10,588 bases of DNA from Gallionella sp. (lineage in GTDB: Bacteria > Pseudomonadota > Gammaproteobacteria > Burkholderiales > Gallionellaceae), in the NCBI GenBank assembly GCA_024654105.1, contig JANLID010000010.1, positions 1 through 10,588 of the forward strand. The letters run 5' to 3'. Within the stretch, counting starts at the first letter, position 1. Each line of letters opens with the position of its first letter. Positions 6,661 to 10,588 of the stretch are shown one piece after another. The notes beneath the pieces were generated by a model, which did not search any database, was not told the DNA's origin, and was given only the letters and a program-made list of their open reading frames with translations. A program made the position numbers and the translations under genes.

Positions 6661-8199
6661 ATGAATTACCCCCGTTCGGCCTGGTTGTTGCCGCTATTGC
6701 TGCCGCAGCAGGCATTGGCCGCCGATGTTGCTATCGACGCGTTGTTCGGTTCGATCAACGATTTTCTGGCGCAAATCATCTTTTTCGATGTATTTCCGGG
6801 CGAAACGGTGATGCCGTTCATCGTCGCCTGGCTGATCGTGGCGGCGGTATTCCTTACACTGCGCTTCAATTTCGTCAACCTGCGCATGATGCGCCATGCG
6901 TTCAGGGTTCTTCGCGGCAAGTACCGCACTGCCGGCGACCAGGGCGAAGTGACTTCCTTCCAGGCTCTGTCCACCGCGCTTTCCGCTACCGTCGGGCTGG
7001 GCAACATCGCCGGTGTGGCGATCGCCATTTCCATCGGTGGCCCGGGGGCGACGTTCTGGATGATCGTCGCCGGATTTCTGGGAATGACCACCAAATTCAC
7101 CGAGGCCAGCCTTGCGCAGATGTATCGCGAGATGCGCCCCGACGGCAGGCTGATGGGCGGCGCAATGGAATACCTGTCAAAAGGATTGGCCGAGAAGGGA
7201 GCGCCGCGCCTCGGCAGGACGCTCGCCATCATGTTTGCCATTTTCACCATCCTCGGCTCGTTCGGCGCGGGCAGCGCGTTTCAGGTCAGCCAGTCGATGG
7301 GAGCGGTACAGGAACAGATTCCGTTCTTTCGCGAGATGCCCATCGCCTATGGCCTGCTGATGGCGGTTGCCGTCGGCTTGGTCATCATCGGCGGTTTGCG
7401 GCGGATCGCCCATGTCGCCGAGGCTGTCGTGCCGACCATGGTTATCATCTATGTGAGCGCCTGCCTGTGGATCATCGTCAGTAACGCCGCCCTGGTGCCC
7501 GATGCATTGAGCAGGATCGTCATTGGGGCGTTCTCGCCGATCGCCGTTGCCGGCGGCTTTGTCGGGGCGCTCGTGCAAGGTTTCAAGCGCGCCGTATTTT
7601 CCAGTGAAGCCGGCCTGGGCTCGGCTGCCATCGCGCACTCCGCCGCATCGGTGAAATATCCGGTGCGCCAAGGACTGGTCGCCCTGTATGAACCGTTCAT
7701 CGACACCGTGGTGATCTGCACCATGACCGCGCTGGTTATCGTTATTACCGGCGTGTACAACGCGCCCGAACATGAAGCATTGCGTGCCGCCAGCCAGGGG
7801 GCGGCGCTGACTTCCATGGCGTTTGCCACCGTGTCTGACTGGTTCCCGATGATCCTCGCGCTTTCGGTGGTATTGTTCGCCTACAGTACGGCGATCTCTT
7901 GGTCGTACTATGGCGAGCGTTGCTGGGTGTACGTGTTTGGCGAACGCTATTCCATTTTGTACAAGGCCATCTTCATCGGTTTCGTTGTTGTCGCATCCAT
8001 TGCCAACGCCGGGCATCTACTGGACTTCACCGACCTGCTGGTGCTGGCCATGGCCTTTCCCAACCTGATCGGACTATACGTGCTGAGCGGCAAAGTAAAA
8101 GCCGCGCTGGGCGAATATCAGGCGAAACTTGAAAGTGGGGAATTGGATCGCGAGGCGGGATTTCACCCAAAGAACACCTGGACGCATCAAGGAGAGTGA
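6661..8199 (+). CDS. Sodium:alanine/glycine symporter, AGCS family
   Basis: This 512-residue inner-membrane protein should import small neutral amino acids such as alanine or glycine with Na+ (or H+). Family signatures are LGNIAGVAIAISIGGPGATFWM (split: LGNIAGVAIAI at 113-123, SIGGPGATFWM at 124-134), GMTTKFTEASLAQMYR, and the later FSSEAGLGSAAIAHSAA and VRQGLVALYEPFIDT. Many hydrophobic segments run through the chain, in line with the roughly 11 helices of this family. The N-terminus also looks like a cleavable signal (MNYPRSAWLLPLLLPQQALA), which some members have. I chose ATG 6661 because GGGAGA (6651-6656) precedes it; the frame is open from 6553 but that region has no ribosome site. It ends one base before the ParA-like gene. 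Substrate cannot be fixed from sequence; nothing nearby is an amino-acid enzyme. Confidence 0.95.
   Translation: MNYPRSAWLLPLLLPQQALAADVAIDALFGSINDFLAQIIFFDVFPGETVMPFIVAWLIVAAVFLTLRFNFVNLRMMRHAFRVLRGKYRTAGDQGEVTSFQALSTALSATVGLGNIAGVAIAISIGGPGATFWMIVAGFLGMTTKFTEASLAQMYREMRPDGRLMGGAMEYLSKGLAEKGAPRLGRTLAIMFAIFTILGSFGAGSAFQVSQSMGAVQEQIPFFREMPIAYGLLMAVAVGLVIIGGLRRIAHVAEAVVPTMVIIYVSACLWIIVSNAALVPDALSRIVIGAFSPIAVAGGFVGALVQGFKRAVFSSEAGLGSAAIAHSAASVKYPVRQGLVALYEPFIDTVVICTMTALVIVITGVYNAPEHEALRAASQGAALTSMAFATVSDWFPMILALSVVLFAYSTAISWSYYGERCWVYVFGERYSILYKAIFIGFVVVASIANAGHLLDFTDLLVLAMAFPNLIGLYVLSGKVKAALGEYQAKLESGELDREAGFHPKNTWTHQGE
8189..8196 (+). promoter_or_regulatory. Strong ribosome site for the ParA-like gene, inside the symporter gene
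   Basis: AAGGAGAG lies within the last codons of the symporter gene, four bases before ATG 8201. The symporter stop TGA (8197-8199) falls between the site and the start, leaving a gap of one base. This fixes the ParA start at 8201 rather than the in-frame alternative at 8129, and suggests translational coupling. Confidence 0.8.
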
Positions 8200-8200
8200 A

Positions 8201-8815
8201 ATGAAAACCATTCTGATTGCCAATCCAAAAGGCGGCAGCGGAAAAACTACGCTGTCGGTCAACATTGCCGGATATCTGGCCAATCGCGGTCAGCGGGTGG
8301 CGATGCTTGACCTGGACCGGCAACAATCTTCTGCGTTGTGGCTCGCCACGCGCCCCGACGATCTGCCGCGCATACGCACTCTCGATCAGAAGAAGGGGCA
8401 TGATCGTCCAAATGACTGGCTGGTGATTGATTCGCCTGCAGGCCTGCATGGCAAGAACCTTGCCCATGCCCTCAAGCTGGCGCACAAAATCATCGTACCC
8501 GTCGCCCCCTCATTGTTCGATTTGCAGGCCAGCCGCGACTTTCTGCAATTGCTTGCCGACGAAAAAACAGTGCGCAAAAGCAAGTGCAGTATCGGTGTGG
8601 TCGGCATGCGCATGGAAATGCGCACCAAAGCCGCCTGGGCGCTGGAGCATTTTCTCGCCGCCCTCGACCTGCCGGTGCTGGCCTACCTGCGCGAAACACA
8701 GGTATATGTAAATGCTGCCTTCGAGGGAAAATCCCTGTTTGATTTGCCGCCCTACCTTGCCGAACGCGAGCTGGAGCAATGGGCGTTCTTGCAGGACTGG
8801 CTAGAGCAAGACTGA
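8201..8815 (+). CDS. Orphan ParA/MinD-like P-loop ATPase
   Basis: This 204-residue protein belongs to the deviant Walker A ATPases that use ATP-dependent dimerisation on DNA or membrane to position plasmids, chromosomes or protein clusters. The signature KGGSGKTT is at 10-17, with the dimer-sensing K10 and catalytic-loop K15. DLDRQQS at 37-43 has R40 where ParA proteins usually have proline, and WLVIDSPAG carries the Walker B aspartate D77. It is short and has no N-terminal helix-turn-helix, so it is unlike plasmid type Ia ParA. No ParB-like partner, parS-like repeat or cargo gene is visible next to it. Instead it is coupled to the AGCS symporter. It also has no amphipathic C-terminal helix I can recognise as a MinD membrane anchor. 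The role is unknown: it may position a cluster encoded elsewhere. Confidence 0.9.
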   Translation: MKTILIANPKGGSGKTTLSVNIAGYLANRGQRVAMLDLDRQQSSALWLATRPDDLPRIRTLDQKKGHDRPNDWLVIDSPAGLHGKNLAHALKLAHKIIVPVAPSLFDLQASRDFLQLLADEKTVRKSKCSIGVVGMRMEMRTKAAWALEHFLAALDLPVLAYLRETQVYVNAAFEGKSLFDLPPYLAERELEQWAFLQDWLEQD

Positions 8816-8845
8816 TCTATTCACTGGTCGTGGGGCAAGTTGCAA

Positions 8846-9001
8846 TCAATTCCCGACTGTCCAGCTCGGTATGGCATGCACGACCATGTAATCCACCGCA
8901 GCCTTCACTTCCGCATCGGACAGTTTGGAATTGGAGCCGCGCGACGGCATGAAACCTTTTTTACCCCTGAACCCGATGGCTGGAACAATTTGTTTTTGCA
9001 T
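8846..9001 (-). pseudogene. Remnant of a cytochrome c (c5/c-555-like) gene, C-terminal part only
   Basis: Read on the minus strand from 9001 to 8846, a 51-codon frame contains GFRGKKGFMPSRGSNSKL followed by SDAEVKAAVDYMV. This is the C-terminal half of a small class I cytochrome of the c5/c-555 type: the M in FMPSRG is in the position of the axial methionine, and SDAEVKAAVDYMV is the usual last helix. No CxxCH haem-binding motif or signal peptide is present; a stop codon (TAA on the minus strand, near 9011-9013) lies just upstream in frame. The tail VHAIPSWTVGN after the helix looks like read-through. It is the only minus-strand coding trace in the window, opposite to all neighbours. It is most likely a decayed gene fragment rather than a functional peptide. 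Confidence 0.7.
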
Positions 9002-9029
9002 GGCCGAACATTATCCACTGACCGGCAAA

Positions 9030-9048
9030 TTGTGAAGCAGCTTCACAA
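9030..9048. promoter_or_regulatory. Perfect 19-bp dyad, possible operator
   Basis: TTGTGAAGC-A-GCTTCACAA is a perfect palindrome with one central base, lying about 100 bp upstream of radA. It is followed by an A-run on the plus strand, so it lacks the T-tract of a terminator in either direction. Its symmetry fits a dimeric repressor or activator site, but I cannot name a family. It does not match a LexA box (CTG-N10-CAG). Confidence 0.35.
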
Positions 9049-9111
9049 AAAATCTTCCCTCATCTCAGGGTCGGACGAGCCAGTTCGTCGATCCGGCTTG
9101 CGCCACGAATT

Positions 9112-9131
9112 TATTGTGCGCTATTGTGCAC
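9112..9131 (+). repeat. Two 10-bp tandem near-repeats upstream of radA
   Basis: TATTGTGCGC (9112-9121) is followed directly by TATTGTGCAC (9122-9131), identical at nine of ten positions. The period is about one helical turn, and the pair ends 18 bp before the radA start. A loose promoter match, TTGCGC (9098-9103) with TATTGT (9122-9127) at 18-bp spacing, overlaps it. This may be the radA promoter region; support is weak. Confidence 0.35.
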
Positions 9132-9149
9132 GACATTCCCGGAGGCGGC

Positions 9150-10508
9150 ATGGCAAAAACAAAAACGATTTATTCCTGTACCGAGTGCGGCGGGCAGACG
9201 CCGAAGTGGCAGGGGCAGTGCCCGCATTGCATGGAGTGGAACACGCTGATCGAGTCGGTGGCTGAGCCCATCATTAAAGGCGTTAACCGCTTCAGCGCGC
9301 TGGCGGCGGGTGGCAAGGTGCAGATGCTCTCCGAGGTGGAGGCGGCGGAAGTGCCGCGCACGCCGACCGGCATCGAGGAATTCGACCGCGTGCTGGGCGG
9401 CGGGCTGGTGTCGGGCGCGGTGGTGCTGATCGGCGGCGATCCTGGCATCGGCAAATCCACGCTGCTGCTGCAAGTGCTGGCACATCTTTCCAATCAGCAG
9501 AACACGCTGTATGTCAGCGGCGAGGAATCGGCGCAGCAGATCGCGCTGCGCGCCAAACGCCTGTCGCTGGATGCGCGCAGCCTGCGCCTGCTGCCGGAAA
9601 TCCAATTGGAGAAAATTCAGGCCACCATCGCACAGGATAAACCGGACGTGGTGGTGATCGACTCGATTCAGACCGTGTATTCCGAGCAACTTACGTCCGC
9701 GCCCGGCTCGGTGGCGCAGGTGCGCGAGTGTGCCGCGCAACTGACGCGCATCGCCAAGAGCCAGAACATCACCATCATTTTGGTCGGCCACGTCACCAAG
9801 GAAGGGGCGCTGGCCGGGCCGCGCGTGCTGGAGCACATCGTCGACACGGTGCTGTACTTCGAGGGCGACACGCATTCCAGCTTCCGTTTGATCCGCGCGT
9901 TCAAGAACCGCTTCGGCGCGGTGAACGAGCTCGGCGTATTCGCGATGACCGAGAAAGGCTTGCGCGAGGTTAGCAATCCGTCCGCATTGTTCCTGTCGCA
10001 GCACGGCGATCCGGTTGCCGGTTCGTGCGTGATGGTCACCCAGGAAGGCACGCGCCCGCTGCTGGTGGAAATCCAGGCGCTGCTCGACGAAGCGCATTCG
10101 CCGAACGTGCGGCGGCTCTCATTAGGCCTGGAACAGAACCGCCTCGCGATGCTGCTCGCGGTATTGCACCGCCACGCGGGCATCGCCTGCTTCGACCAGG
10201 ACGTGTTCATCAATGCGGTCGGCGGCGTGAAGATCACCGAGCCGGGCGCCGACCTCGCGGTGATCCTCGCGATGGTCTCATCCCTGCGCAACAAGCCGCT
10301 GCCGGAGAAGCTGGTGGTGTTCGGCGAAGTCGGGCTGGCGGGCGAAGTGCGCCCGGTGCAGCGCGGCCAGGAACGGTTGCGCGAAGCCGCCAAGCTGGGC
10401 TTTACGCAGGCCATCATCCCCAAGGCCAACGCGCCCAGACAGAAAATCGCCGGCATGGAGATCATCGCGGTGGAGCGGGTTGAAGAAGCAGTGAACCGGG
10501 TGCGCTAG
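9150..10508 (+). CDS. radA: DNA repair protein RadA (Sms)
   Basis: RadA is a RecA-related, DnaB-like hexameric ATPase that promotes branch migration in recombinational repair and helps process stalled forks. The 452-residue length is close to E. coli RadA (460). It begins with a four-cysteine zinc finger at C10, C13, C24 and C27 (CTECGG...CPHC). The Walker A GGDPGIGKST is at 95-104, Walker B VVVIDS ends at D171-S172, and the RadA-specific KNRFG is at 252-256. The Lon-protease-like C-terminal domain follows, with DVFINAVGGVKITEPGADLAV and GEVGLAGEVRPV. The start at 9150 has GGAGG at 9141-9145; the frame stays open upstream to 9114 without a better site. The gene appears complete. About 80 bp follow to the window end, and no terminator is visible there. 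Confidence 0.97.
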   Translation: MAKTKTIYSCTECGGQTPKWQGQCPHCMEWNTLIESVAEPIIKGVNRFSALAAGGKVQMLSEVEAAEVPRTPTGIEEFDRVLGGGLVSGAVVLIGGDPGIGKSTLLLQVLAHLSNQQNTLYVSGEESAQQIALRAKRLSLDARSLRLLPEIQLEKIQATIAQDKPDVVVIDSIQTVYSEQLTSAPGSVAQVRECAAQLTRIAKSQNITIILVGHVTKEGALAGPRVLEHIVDTVLYFEGDTHSSFRLIRAFKNRFGAVNELGVFAMTEKGLREVSNPSALFLSQHGDPVAGSCVMVTQEGTRPLLVEIQALLDEAHSPNVRRLSLGLEQNRLAMLLAVLHRHAGIACFDQDVFINAVGGVKITEPGADLAVILAMVSSLRNKPLPEKLVVFGEVGLAGEVRPVQRGQERLREAAKLGFTQAIIPKANAPRQKIAGMEIIAVERVEEAVNRVR

Positions 10509-10588
10509 CGTGGTGTTCTGCAACGTCGCTCTGACGGTTCGCATATATTGCAGACAGAGTGCGCCATTAACTTGATTTTGCAATGAAA

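Noticed and set aside
9030..9060. Palindrome plus A-run read as a terminator for the ParA-like gene
   Set aside because: The stem is followed by A residues on the plus strand, and on the minus strand the T-run precedes the stem, so neither orientation gives a stem followed by a T-tract.
8840..9265. Plus-strand open frame of 141 codons overlapping the radA start
   Set aside because: Its residues look like antisense of the cytochrome remnant and an out-of-frame reading of radA. It has no family signature.
9111..10097. Long minus-strand open frame of 328 codons opposite radA
   Set aside because: It is rich in Arg, His and Gln, as expected of a GC-rich antisense shadow, and radA on the plus strand has all its motifs.
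10509..10588. A gene starting at the ATG at 10583-10585
   Set aside because: Only two codons are visible and no ribosome site precedes it, so it cannot be supported.

Overview
The window looks like chromosomal DNA from a betaproteobacterium. The placement near Nitrosomonadales/Gallionellales is a guess from gene content and protein style, not a search. The DNA is moderately GC-rich, all convincing intact genes lie on the plus strand, and most carry a recognisable Shine-Dalgarno sequence. I see no tRNA, rRNA, CRISPR array, IS element with transposase, or phage gene.

Layout. (1) Positions 2-5637 are a fatty-acid beta-oxidation block. It holds the 3' end of a FadE-type acyl-CoA dehydrogenase, a long-chain acyl-CoA synthetase, and a bifunctional 3-hydroxyacyl-CoA dehydrogenase/enoyl-CoA hydratase with the dehydrogenase half first. 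Together they cover activation, first oxidation, hydration and second oxidation. No thiolase is in view. (2) Positions 5693-6026 hold a small Ala/Pro/Val-rich exported or lipoprotein gene whose signal peptide and body are in different frames. (3) Positions 6083-6541 are a self-contained cytochrome c-551/c-552 unit with a good sigma-70-like promoter and a strong intrinsic terminator. (4) Positions 6661-8815 carry an AGCS-family sodium:alanine/glycine symporter tightly coupled to an orphan ParA/MinD-like ATPase. (5) Positions 8816-9149 contain a decayed cytochrome c C-terminal fragment on the minus strand and two small possible control sequences. (6) Positions 9150-10508 are radA, for recombinational repair.

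The least expected content is a set of palindromic elements in the beta-oxidation block. Two of them (2981-3045 and 4401-4460) share one architecture: a GTAG foot, a short perfect hairpin, a spacer, then the inverted hairpin and CTAC. This is the layout of REP doublets (REPINs) mobilised by RAYT transposases. The first lies between two genes. The second is 60 bp long and sits inside the dehydrogenase/hydratase reading frame, adding 20 codons at the junction between the two enzyme halves. A third, unrelated inverted repeat (934-1030) separates fadE from the acyl-CoA synthetase gene.

I found no multi-gene system that looks wholly new. The in-frame REPIN, the transporter-ParA pair and the two broken genes are the items most worth checking.
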